Shown here piece after piece: positions 1 to 9,815 of a stretch of 64,000 bases of DNA. The stretch lies in NCBI GenBank assembly GCA_032716605.1, contig CM064573.1, positions 9,438,709-9,502,708 on the forward strand. Direction: 5' to 3'. The notes beneath the pieces were generated by a model. It had not been told where the DNA came from, did no database searches, and was given only the letters and a program-made list of their open reading frames with translations. This stretch comes from Paralithodes platypus. Taxonomy: Eukaryota > Arthropoda > Malacostraca > Decapoda > Lithodidae. Position 1 is the first letter of the stretch; each line of letters opens with the position of its first letter. The position numbers and the translations under genes are program-made.

Positions 1-175
1 TCTTTCCCTCTTCCTATGACTTAAATTACTTCAAACTCCGTGTGTCCAGGCATTTTGGCTCGAACGTCCCTTGATTTTGGCCCTGTCACTCTTTCAACTC
101 TGGGGGAGGCACTCGCTACAGGCAGTTCTGCATTTTGTCTCCCTCACTCACATAGAAAAAAAGAAAACAAAGACA
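1..175 (-). repeat. Dispersed repeat R-D, copy 1
   Basis: Shares with 17440-17612, 18885-19005 and 45665-45870 a conserved text: on the opposite strand, a (T)n start, 'GTGAGTGAGGGAGA', 'AAAAGGCAG', 'CTGCCTGTAGCGAGTGTCTC' and 'TTGAAGAGTGACAG'. This copy is inverted relative to the one at 18.9 kb and runs off the left window edge. No coding potential was recognised. It could be the 3' end of a LINE or a SINE; its class is unknown. Confidence 0.7.
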
Positions 176-276
176 CAATACACATTTCCTTTCTGTTTCC
201 TGGATATTGTTAGATTATTTTATTTAGATTAGGAAGGGTATATGGAAGTCAGAGGGTGTATTGAGAGAGTCTTTTA

Positions 277-333
277 CCCTTTTCATTCCCACAGACCATT
301 TCTAAGCTGCATAAAATTGTCTACTGATAGCCA
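277..333. repeat. M2 fragment
   Basis: A short stretch with 'CCCACAGACC', 'AAGCTGCATAAAAT' and 'GTCTA' matches the right half of M2 hairpin elements, such as 44455-44500. Both inverted ends are missing. Confidence 0.5.
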
Positions 334-379
334 TTTGAGGAACCTTTATTGGGTGCCCGAATAGATCACATTGGTGTGT

Positions 380-765
380 TTTTCTGGACCCCCTTTACCC
401 TCATGTTTAGCTCCATTAGTTTTCAGATATTAAGACGTTCGGCCCATTATTTTGACGATTTTAAGATATTCGGCCCATTATTTTGACGATTTTAAGATAT
501 GTCGCTCCAATTTTTGTCAATATTAAGACTTTTCGTGTCATTAAGGTGTCGATTTTATCCTGATGATCAATAGCGAGACTGTAATTAAGGAGGGACCGGC
601 CTTCGGCCGTGATATTTTTCTACCAATAAATGTACAAATACATCTAGAAAGGGGATCTTGGGGATGTTACTTTTAAAGTTTGATGGAGGTCTAGGGAGGA
701 AACTAAAATAACTATAAATGAATGAAAAATCGACCAAAAAATTTACCCTTCCCCTTCAAACTCAA
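380..765 (+). mobile_element. M1 MITE, copy with five internal units
   Basis: Recognisable M1 order: a 'CTCATGTTTAG' start, a series of units each carrying (T/C)CCATT, the GGCCTTCGGCCG hairpin, 'TGTACAAAT', then 'GATGGAGGTCTAGGGAGG' and an AT-rich tail. The unit anchor occurs at about 412, 443, 474, 506 and 537, so this copy has one more 31 bp unit than most. The mirror core is degraded here. The left TTAA end is not clear. Confidence 0.8.
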
Positions 766-829
766 ATTAAACACCTCCCCCCCTTCACTCCCCAAACCAT
801 TAACCAGAAAATCTTCTATTTGATATTCA

Positions 830-1045
830 CGACATTCAAGATACTATAACATATGTTATTTATTTATTTATTATTTATTTATTATCATTTTATTGTTATA
901 GCTGAAGGTAAATTGAATCCCATAGCATCTGAGTTCTCGTTACTTATTGGAAAAACATGTAACTACTATATATATACAGTAAGTCTATATATTTCCAGCT
1001 GATGGCAACACTAAATTGTTTACAAATTTATGTTGAGGTAACTAC
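830..1045. repeat. M4-like fragment with AT-rich filler
   Basis: Contains 'AGCTGAAGGTAAATTGAATC' and, further on, 'TTCCAGCTGATGGCAA', both typical of the M4 ends at 56.5 kb. Between them are (TTTA)n-like low-complexity bases. Probably a decayed M4 copy. Confidence 0.5.
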
Positions 1046-1327
1046 AGAATGTACTTCTGTAAATTATATTGGTTTGTAAACGAACATATAGGGCGAGCAG
1101 TGTTTTAAGCTGTGTGTATGTGTCTGTGAGAGTGACCTGGTGGTGGTGGTGGTGTAGGAAGGTAGTAAGGATGAAGACCTATGTTGTAGTATATACGGGG
1201 GTAGTATATAATCTCTTTAGTTCACCACCTACGTCATTAACACACCCACCTACACCCACCCACCACCCACTTTGCTTCATCCCTGCCAATCCCACCAACC
1301 ATCCTACTCCACACTTGAAGTTGTTAT

Positions 1328-1353
1328 AATTATATATACTGTATATAATATAT

Positions 1354-1390
<37 letters not shown>

Positions 1391-1395
1391 CTTTA

Positions 1396-1436
<41 letters not shown>

Positions 1437-1503
1437 TACCGGTATATATACAGTATATATATATATATATATATAGATATATATATATATATATATATAT
1501 ACT
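1328..1503. repeat. (TA)n microsatellite
   Basis: About 175 bp almost entirely of TA dinucleotides with a few interruptions (ACTGTA, ACCGGTA). The preceding 1069-1327 has a small open frame rich in Trp, Val and Pro that comes from GT- and CCCA-rich sequence; I do not regard it as a gene. Confidence 0.95.
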
Positions 1504-1737
1504 CAGCTACACTCAGATACCATAGTCTTTAGCCCACTCATAAGAATTCATGGACTTCCTCGGTTTCTCTTTTATGCAACTATAGCTATCTGCAATTATT
1601 TTTGTATATAATATGCTTATGAATAAAAAGTATATATAGTTTTGTAGTTGATGTATAGGAGCATATTTTCATAAATTCGTTTCCAGAGATATACTTCCAT
1701 AATTAGAAATAGGTGAAGTCCACGAATATGTATGTGT

Positions 1738-1830
1738 GGGCTGGAGACTGGTATCCGAGTGCACATACCCCATAGCTGCGGGTGGCCAACTCAAGACAGA
1801 GCCCGAATAGAAACAACATTTAAAGTTCCA
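1738..1830 (+). repeat. Dispersed repeat R-E, copy 1
   Basis: Carries 'CATACCCCATAGCTG', 'GGGTGGCCAACTCAAGACAG' and 'AGCCCGAATAGAAACAACA'. The same words occur at 8150-8420 (-), 19445-19490 (-), 39975-40055 (-) and 40108-40260 (+). Class unknown; short and SINE-like. Confidence 0.65.
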
Positions 1831-2027
1831 CTTCTGAAGTTCCGGGACCACTTTCGTGTTCCCTCGCCCCTTACTCTGTCTCGTCTAGTAGGTGAATTTT
1901 ACAAAGGGGAGGACAATTTCTAGCCCCCTGTCCCCAGAAGTAAAAATAGGACACTAAAAGAGGGACAAAAACGGCACAGGTTGGGTAGAGGGTGCCAAAA
2001 CTCACTCTGGATAGGACCAGCCCTCAC

Positions 2028-2029
<2 letters not shown>

Positions 2030-2084
<55 letters not shown>

Positions 2085-2222
2085 ACTGTATATATATATA
2101 TATATATATAAATATGTGTGTCTTTATATGTACTGTATATGTATCTTTTTAACTATGCCTACATATATCTTCTGTATCATTCTAGACAGGTCATGCTAAT
2201 AAATATGTGTGTGAGCCCGCAG

Positions 2223-2276
<54 letters not shown>

Positions 2277-2515
2277 CTCAGAGTGGTTTACAAATAGTAG
2301 GAGTAAGTGAGGTAGTATTATTATTATCTGTGTGTCAACGGTTTAGCAGGTGGGAGGGAAACTAATTAATACACATACACACACACACGCACACGCGCAC
2401 ACACACACACATACACTCTCACTCCCTCGTTCAACTATGCACTCACTCACACACTCACTTTCACTCTCAAGCCCCACTCTCTCTGTCTCTCTCTCACACT
2501 CTCTCTCTCTCATGT
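2030..2515. repeat. Microsatellite cluster TA / GT / CA / CT
   Basis: In order: (TA)n at about 2030-2125, (GT)n at 2225-2275, (CA)n at 2368-2412 and CT-rich sequence to 2515. The switch from GT to CA across about 100 bp makes a potential long imperfect hairpin. No gene. Confidence 0.95.
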
Positions 2516-2529
2516 TGAACTATGCAGGC

Positions 2530-4800
2530 TGACACATTCATGGACTTTCCCATTTGGTCATCATTCTTCATCTCTCCTCTCACATTCACACAAACTTCCT
2601 ACTCCTGTTACATACACACACACACATTCACACTAACTCCCACTCTACCACACTGCTATTGTCTGTCTGTCTCTCTGATTGACAGGAAGCAGGGTTTCTA
2701 AATAAAATAATGGATTAATTTATACGAAACTTCGTCAGTGCCTTAATGGGGGACAATACAAAATTCGTCTGCTATTTTTCCCGCCTTTGGTTCGCACCAA
2801 CCAAAATTTGTTGCCATTGAGTGAATTGAATTTTTAAAATCGCAGTCATCAAAATATCACTGGATTTCTATAGTCATGAATGTTACAGACATATTACTCT
2901 AACATTCTATTCAGTACATTGTCCAATATACAAAGTATTTATGATTAATAAAACATATTTGATTAGGCCCACAAAAACACATGGCAGTCATTCGAAAAAT
3001 AGTCCTGTTAATATTTTAATAGATAGGTATCCATGTCCTAAAATTAAAATGATATGTATAAAAACTCGAGATGAACTTATAAAGTAATCGTCATTAGCCA
3101 CTTTACTGGATATTAGATTATACAATTATAAACTAGTTTCAGATCTGGCAAGCGCATAATAAATTGATGCCAGTGTTCGCTACCCATAATAGTCATTATA
3201 CGAAACTTCTCGGACAGTAAACATCTCTTCCCCACTTAACTTACTTTGTTAAATTTGACATTAGTCGTGCATCTATGTGCACATTAGCAGTAGTGGTGGT
3301 AGATATTTGTTTCTCACAGATGGAAATCTTAATATAATGTGGATTATAGTCTTAATAAAGGTAAAATGTTCAGTTATAGATTGTGTCGTGCGTGCGTGTG
3401 TGTGTGTGTGTGTGTGTGTGTATTCCAAGGTTGCCAGCGCACATCACATCTCCAAACTCGCCCAAAAGTAGCCCAATCACTTAATACCGCACAACAGACA
3501 ATTTCAGCTATTTTAATCCTATCACACACATTTTCTGATATGTTTATCTTTAACAGCCATGCATGCATGATACTATGAGTTCCCCAAATATAACTAGTCC
3601 TAGTCCCATATAGCCTACTGTATGAGTACTGGCCTACGTGTCACATCATTTAAATATTAATGAAATACCACATACATTATTATCACCATCATGCACTCAT
3701 CAAATCTGCATCAATGTCCCAATCCCTCACAATCACTTAATTAGGCTATTCAGTCACCACCACATAGGCTACCATACATGTATAGTACAGTCACCACCAC
3801 ATAGGCTACCATACATGTATAGTACAACCAACAGAAAGCCATGATGAACGTTTGTATGAAATGTAGCCTAGCTATACTCAACACTCGACACCTCTACAAC
3901 TTTAATAGTATATAGAACCAGCCCAATTCCGCTTTCCTCAATGTTAGTTAGTTAGGATAATACTTCAGAGGCTATCCACCCCATCACACTGTAAATCAAG
4001 AATATAATATCGTTTGAAATGGAAACTCGCAAATCTACGCTTCTGAACGAATCCTAACTAGCCCAATGGTGCGAACAAAAGAAGACCTTGGCAACACTGT
4101 GTACGTATATCCCGCCGCGGTCAGCTGACGACCTAAACAGTCGCCTGTGGAAAAGGCAGTGTTGTAAAAAAAATTGTCATCATCTTTTTCGAATTTCCTG
4201 CATCTCCACGTATGTAATTTGCTGCCTCTGTGTTCTATGACATTCTGATTCACATTGATTGATTTCCTGTCACTGGTCTAATAAGAAATATAGCCGGTAA
4301 CATATTTAGCTGCCCGATTTGATAGTGGATTATAAATTGGTAACTTAAAAGCGCACGATAGCTTGTTTTGTAGGAAAGAAACTATAGTGCGCAGGCGCAG
4401 ACATTCAACCTGCCAAATTCTACAGCTACAGAATATAATACCGTATGTTCAGCCAATTTTTACTGAAACACGTATTTGTTAGTAACTAAAAAGGAAGTAA
4501 ATACAATACTTCAACGAGTATTAAAATTTCGCCCAGCCTATTACGCCACATTATATGAAACTTAATTTCTTGTTCAATAAGCTGATATTTATGTATCAAA
4601 TTATGTTAATTATTATATATTCACTGCATTAACGAGTATATAACCATCATATTATGAATCTAGTAAAAATATACTACACAACTATGTCATAGATAAGTGT
4701 GCGAACTGTATTAAACCTCTTAAATCACGAAAGCCCTCAAACACCTCAATGGTGTATCACACACGATAGTCATTTGAATAAGACCCCCAGCGCCATCTGG
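2530..4800. other. AT-rich stretch without recognisable gene
   Basis: No open frame here has a recognisable domain. It holds a (GT)n run at 3390-3420, a 37 bp tandem duplication at 3740-3814, and at 3950-4010 a single relative of the 40.3 kb tandem unit ('TACTTCAGAGGCTATC', 'CACACTGTAAATCAAGA'). Otherwise I see only AT-rich sequence. Confidence 0.6.
3740..3814 (+). repeat. 37 bp tandem duplication
   Basis: The word 'AGTCACCACCACATAGGCTA', continuing to ATGTATAGTAC, occurs twice head to tail with no difference that I can see. This points to a recent slippage or short duplication event. Confidence 0.85.
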
Positions 4801-4824
4801 ATTTTTAGTACAGTTTTCCCTCAT

Positions 4825-5159
4825 TAAGGGGAGGTTTTTATAGTTTGTTCCCTAGACTCTATCAAGTTTAGAATTACACCCCCTAGGCCCCCTTTCAAGA
4901 AAAACTTGTAAATTTTTCGGAAGAAATATGTCCAGGCCAAAGGCGTTCCTCCTAAATTACAGGCTTGCTATCGCTCGCCAGGAAAAATATTGACATCTAA
5001 TTGGCACGAAAGGTCTTAAAATTGGCATAAATAGGGCGAAAGTTTTTAAATCGCCAAACTAATGGGGCGAACATCTTAAAATCTCAAAAGCAATGGGATA
5101 AACATGAGGGTGAAAGGGGTCCAGAAAAAAAATCCCTCAAGTGGTAACCTCCCCTTAAA
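4825..5159 (-). mobile_element. M1 MITE
   Basis: Both ends are visible: TTAAGGGGAGGTT at the left and AACCTCCCCTTAA at the right. Internal order is reversed M1: AGTTTGTTCCCTAGAC, a decayed GGCCAAAGGCG hairpin, 'GCTATCGCTCGCC' core, then degenerate 31-32 bp units ending in 'AACATGAGGG'. TTAA at both termini suggests a TTAA target preference. Confidence 0.85.
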
Positions 5160-5221
5160 ATGGTACCAGAATAGAAATGTTTGCTTTTTGGTTGAAATCC
5201 GCTGATCCCCCCTACCCCCAC

Positions 5222-5425
5222 ACAACCCATTCTGTACAGGCGACGTCTTTTAAACTTTATTCTACATACTACTAGACGATTTTATTCAGTTTCAAAAGGG
5301 GCTCCAGCAATTAACAGGCTTCAAGCTATCTCACATAACCCTTTTTAGTAACACACATGGTTCTTAAACTGCACAAAATCGTCTATATATAGCTAGAATC
5401 AAATTAATGACTTTGCCGGTAAAAA
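5222..5425. mobile_element. M2 hairpin MITE
   Basis: Begins near 'GTACAGGCGACGTC', contains 'TAGACGATTTTATTCAGTTT', 'AACAGGCTTC', 'TTAAACTGCACAAAATCGTC' and ends 'TTGCCGGTAAA'. The arms are inverted copies of each other. The terminal TTAACCC is lost on the left. Confidence 0.75.
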
Positions 5426-5569
5426 ATAAATAAATAAAATTACATGTTTTAGGCTGAATCTCATGATATTAATTGCGATTTATGTTGGGTAAATTTATTC
5501 CCACATGCCCGAAAAAGACTATTATTATAATAACACAAACTAATTACCTGAGGCATTCACACAGGAATA

Positions 5570-5898
5570 TTAAGGGGCTAGTGCTTGTTTTTTGGGGAGC
5601 TACCTATTCATTTATTTATTTAATTTTGAATTTCCTCACTAAACCTCCATCAAGCTTAAAAGAACAACCCCTATACCCCCTTTCAAGATATATTTGTACA
5701 TTTTTCGGTAGAAAAAGCCGGTTCCTTAAAAAATTACAGGCTCGCTATCGCTCGCCAGGAAAAAATCGCCACCTAAATGGCACGAAAGGTCTTAATATTG
5801 ACAGTAATAGAGCGAAATGTCTCAAAATCGCAAAACTAATGGGTCTAAACATGAGGGAGAAGGGGGTCTAGAAAAAAGCGAGTACCTCTCCCTTAAAA
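5570..5898 (-). mobile_element. M1 MITE
   Basis: Starts TTAAGGGGCTAGTGC and ends GTACCTCTCCCTTAA. Contains 'CCTCCATCAAGCTTAA', 'GCTCGCTATCGCTCGCCAGG' and three to four degenerate units. A 132-codon frame crosses it but reads straight through MITE sequence and is not a gene. Confidence 0.8.
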
Positions 5899-6009
5899 AA
5901 TATTTGGTGGTTGGTTAACCCTAACTGGTGGTTTAGGCACATAACCTCTTAACATTTAATATACCATTGTTTCTAAAATGATTGAAAGAAATTGAATGAG
6001 ATTTGTATG

Positions 6010-7330
6010 CTCTACCAGATCACCAGCACACCAACAGACCAGATCACCAATAGACCAACAGACCAGATCACCAACAGATCAACAGACCAGATCACCAACA
6101 GACAACAGACCAGATCACCAACAGGCCAACAGACCAGATCACCAACAGACCAACAGACCAGATCACCAACACACCAACAGACCAGATCACCAACACACCA
6201 ACAGACCAACAGACCAGATCACCAACAGACCAGATCACCAACACACCAACAGACCAGATCACCAACAGACCAACAGACCAGATCACCAACAGACCAACAG
6301 ACCAGATCACCAACACACCAACAGACCAGATCACCAACACACCAACAGACCAGATCACCAACAGAACAACAGACCATATCACCAACAGGCCAACAGACCA
6401 GATCACCAACACACCAACAGACCAGATCACCAACACACCAACAGACCAGATCACCAACAGACCAACAGACCAGATCACCAACACACCAACAGACCAGATC
6501 ACCAACAGACCAACAGACCAGATCACCAACACACCAACAGACCAGATCACCAACACACCAACAGTCCAGAACACCAACAGACCAGATCACCAGACCAGAT
6601 CACCAACAGGCCAACAGACCAGATCACCAACACACCAACAGACCAGATCACCAACAGACCAACAGACCAGATCACCAACAGACCAACAGACCAGATCACC
6701 AACAGACCAGATCACCAACAGACCACCAGACCAGATCACCAACAGACCAACAGACCAGATCAGCAACAAACCAGATCAGCAACAGACCAGATCAGCAACA
6801 GACCAGATCAGCAACAGACCAGATCACCAACAGACCAACATACCAGATCACCAACAGACCAACAGACCAGATCACCAACAGACCAGATCACCAACAGACC
6901 AACAGACTAGATCACCAACAGACCAGATCACCAACAGACCAACAGACCAGATCACCAACAGACCAACAGACCAGATCACCAACAGACCAACAGACTAGAT
7001 CACCAACAGACCAACAGACTAGATCACCAACAGACCAACACACCAACAGACCAGATCAGCAACAGACCAACAGACCAGATCAGCAACAGACCAGATCAGC
7101 AACAGACCAGATCAGCAACAGACCAGATCAGCAACAGACCAGATCACTAACAGACCAACAGATCAACAGACCAGATAAGCAACAGACCAGATCAACAACA
7201 GACCAACAGACCAGATCAGCAACAGACCAACAGACCAGATCAGCAACAGACCAACAGACCAGATCACCAACAGACCAGATCACTAACAGACCAACAGACC
7301 AAAAGACCAGATCACCAACAGACCACACCA
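6010..7330 (+). repeat. Two-word 8-mer minisatellite
   Basis: About 1.3 kb built almost only from 8-base words: ACCAGATC, ACCAACAG and variants ACCAACAC, AGCAACAG, GCCAACAG. The words follow each other in varying order, so the period between ACCAGATC words is 16, 24 or 32. Because the plus-strand words contain almost no stops, long frames are open in more than one reading frame (for example 5992-7494, Thr-Arg-Ser-Pro-Thr-Asp-Gln-Gln repeats). I read these as a consequence of the repeat rather than as a protein. AGCAACAG variants cluster at 6760-6820 and 7065-7140. Confidence 0.9.
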
Positions 7331-7339
7331 AAACGGCCA

Positions 7340-7800
7340 TGAACATAAATGGCCAAAAAACTAAACAGACACACACCAAAATGGTCACTCGGTTAATACA
7401 CAAATCTTATTTATTTGACTGTTCGGTTCTGCTCGCTCGCTCTCTCTCTGTATCTCTCTCTCTTCTACTTTGCTATCCTATTCCTCTACTATAAGTTGTC
7501 CCTGTCTAGTAACATTAAGGCCGGACCACCTAGTAGGGACTTCAAGGTCTATGTGGTCTGATTATATTTGTAACTCTGTGTAACTCTCTCTCTCTCTCCT
7601 CTTCAGTCCAAGTGTCAGTAGTTGATCAATTTTGCAAATAATATACTCTGAATCTCTGAATCTCTGAATCTCTCTCTCTCTCTTCAGTCCAGGTGTCCAT
7701 AGTTGATACCTCTTGCCAAGGCCCTAACGTATAAAGTTCATTCCTCCCTGGGGGTTTACCGGCACTGAATATATAGGTACAGTCATAGTTCGCAGAAATC
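7340..7800. other. CT-rich sequence without gene
   Basis: Short CTCTCT runs at about 7436-7465, 7585-7600 and 7650-7680, with two similar blocks reading 'TCTTCAGTCCA(A/G)GTGTC'. Nothing recognisable as coding. Confidence 0.6.
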
Positions 7801-7803
7801 CTC

Positions 7804-8006
7804 AACCCTTTCAGTACCGGTGACGTCATTTTAACTTTATTCTGGCAACAACTAATCGATTTAATTCAGCTTAGGATTGAAAGAATACATACTATCTCAA
7901 TTAATCCTTCTAGCTACCATACTGTATATCCTTACTAAGCTTCATGAAATCGTCTAAATGGAGCTGATATCAAATAAAAACAATGTGTCCGGTACAGAAG
8001 GGGTTA
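7804..8006. mobile_element. M2 hairpin MITE
   Basis: Left end 'AACCCTTTCAGTACCGGTG', right end 'GTCCGGTACAGAAGGGGTTA'. Interior carries the AATCGATTT...CGTCTAAATGG arm pair. About 200 bp, a typical full-length copy. Confidence 0.85.
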
Positions 8007-8149
8007 ATGGTCCCAAGATATCAAGAGAACGGATGAATGGATTTTGACAAGGTTTGGTCAATCCCCTCACTTGGTTCCCGATAGGATCTTTATATTAGCA
8101 TTGAATGACGCCCCCGCCACCCACTCCCTCCTTCTTCGACTCATACCCC

Positions 8150-8337
8150 CCCAATCCCCCGCAAAAAACAAAAACAAAAACAAACAAAAACAAAAATACA
8201 CACCCACACAGAGTTTTTGTTTAATATTCGTGATATTTGAGGTAGTATTTCTTGATATGAATTTGTATTTTGTTTGTGTGTGTTCATTGTTTTCTGTTGT
8301 GTTGTCCCTATTCTGGCTCTGTCTTAAGACGGCCACC

Positions 8338-8382
<45 letters not shown>

Positions 8383-8420
8383 GGATTGGGCCTGAGTATA
8401 TAGAATAGAATATAGAATAT
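8150..8420 (-). repeat. R-E copy with long polyA
   Basis: R-E words in reverse ('GGCTCTGTCTTAAGACGGCC', 'GGGCCTGAGTATATAG') surround an A run of about 38 at 8342-8379. The A-rich AAAAACAAAAAC block at 8163-8200 resembles 40195-40250. The internal A run suggests slippage within the element. Confidence 0.65.
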
Positions 8421-8751
8421 AATTTCTTGCTTAGTGACTGCCTTGACATAAACATCTGCAGATGGTTGGATGATCCCAGTGAAGCTGTACGTCGCGCTAA
8501 TAAGTCATGTTCCACCTGTTATTACGTTTGGCTTGCTCTGTGTTGTATTAATGTCTGTCAGATGTTGAATATGGTGGGTAAGTGTAGGAACATGTTTGTA
8601 TATTTCACTCGATATGAAGAAATGCATTTTCCGGAAGGAGGGGGTTAACGCACGGTATAATGATAGTTTACTAACACCAGGGCCCCAGATACTTTAAGTC
8701 GGTCATAACGTTATCACCTGCTGAGAGACTTACGACTTACCACGAAACGGA

Positions 8752-8767
8752 TTAAGGGCCGATGGGC

Positions 8768-8839
<72 letters not shown>

Positions 8840-9140
8840 AAAATTATGTATATTTTTTTTGTTTTTTTAGTTTTTTCCCTAGACCTCCATCAAGCTGTAA
8901 AAAACGCCACCCCTTCAAGATTTATTTGTACATTTTTTGGAAGAAAAATTTCCTGGCCGAAAGCCGGTTATTCATAAAACTCGACACCTAAATGGCACGA
9001 AAGGTCTTATTATTGACAAAGAAATGGGGTGTAAAGTTATACAATCATCAAACTAATGAGTCGAACGTCTGAAAATCTAAAGACCAATGGGACTAAACAC
9101 AAGGGAGAAGGGGGCCAGAAATCCAGCCCATCTCCCCTTA
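8752..9140 (-). mobile_element. M1 MITE with (TA)n expansion
   Basis: TTAAGGGCCGATGGGCG at the left, GCCCATCTCCCCTTAA at the right. The subterminal AT-rich part has become a (TA)n run of about 65 bp at 8770-8835. The hairpin and mirror core are mostly missing in this copy; 'TGGCACGAAAGGTCTTA' units remain. Confidence 0.85.
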
Positions 9141-9407
9141 AGTATTTTCAACGTCATAACTTCTGCATACTTAAAGGAACTAGGCAATTATAAGGTTATA
9201 TACTTATAGTCTTTGTTTTTCCACCAGGCTAAAAATAACTTAATCCTGTTTAAGTTTATTACGTTTAATGGACAAATATCATACTAGCATATTTCTGCTT
9301 TATGATAATACTAAATTTCGTAAAATTAATAAATCATTCCCCACAAAATCTTCGTCACAGCGGAATAATCATGATAGGGACATAGTAAATTCCTGTGATA
9401 TATATAC

Positions 9408-9411
<4 letters not shown>

Positions 9412-9471
<60 letters not shown>
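9412..9471. repeat. (TA)n microsatellite
   Basis: About 30 TA units followed by TTGTGTATTAGTGAC. Flanking sequence is not recognised. Confidence 0.95.
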
Positions 9472-9473
<2 letters not shown>

Positions 9474-9529
9474 GTATTAGTGACCCAGTCATTCCGATAC
9501 ATCTGACGCAAACCATTTCCGTTTGAGGT

Positions 9530-9668
9530 CACCCGTGGCTACCCATGTGGCCAAACAGACTAACATGATTATTGTTCATGACTGTACGAGGTCACACATA
9601 TTATTAGTTATGGGTCATGCAGGAAATACAATAATAACCATATGAATAATAGTGTCACTCCTGTATTA
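9530..9668 (+). repeat. SINE body related to 12.2 kb element
   Basis: Shares in order 'GTGGCCA(A/G)AC(A/G)GACTAAC', 'GAC(T/C)GTAC(G/A)AG', 'TATGGGTCA' and a terminal TGTCACTC with 12260-12375. No tRNA-like head is visible, so this is probably a 5'-truncated copy. Confidence 0.5.
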
Positions 9669-9815
9669 TTAAGGGGGAGGTACTTGCTTGTTCTGGACTC
9701 CCTTCTCCCTCATGTTTAGCTCCATTAGTTTTGAGAACTTAATACGTTTGTTTGGCGATTTTGAGACATTTAACCCCATTTTTGTCTTAATACTAAGACC
9801 TTTCGTGCCTTCGCC
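9669..9815 (+). mobile_element. M1 MITE, truncated
   Basis: Left end TTAAGGGGGAGGTACTTGC followed by 'CTCATGTTTAGCTCCATTAG' and three 31-32 bp units; it stops abruptly after 'TTTCGTGCCTTCGCCGG'. The mirror core, hairpin and right end are missing. Confidence 0.8.

Noticed and set aside
5992..7494. 500-codon open frame of Thr/Arg/Ser/Pro/Gln repeats
   Set aside because: All of it derives from the 8-base-word minisatellite; a second plus frame is also long and open, so openness carries no coding signal.
8044..8403. 119-codon frame ending in poly-Lys
   Set aside because: Crosses R-E repeat sequence and a polyA run.
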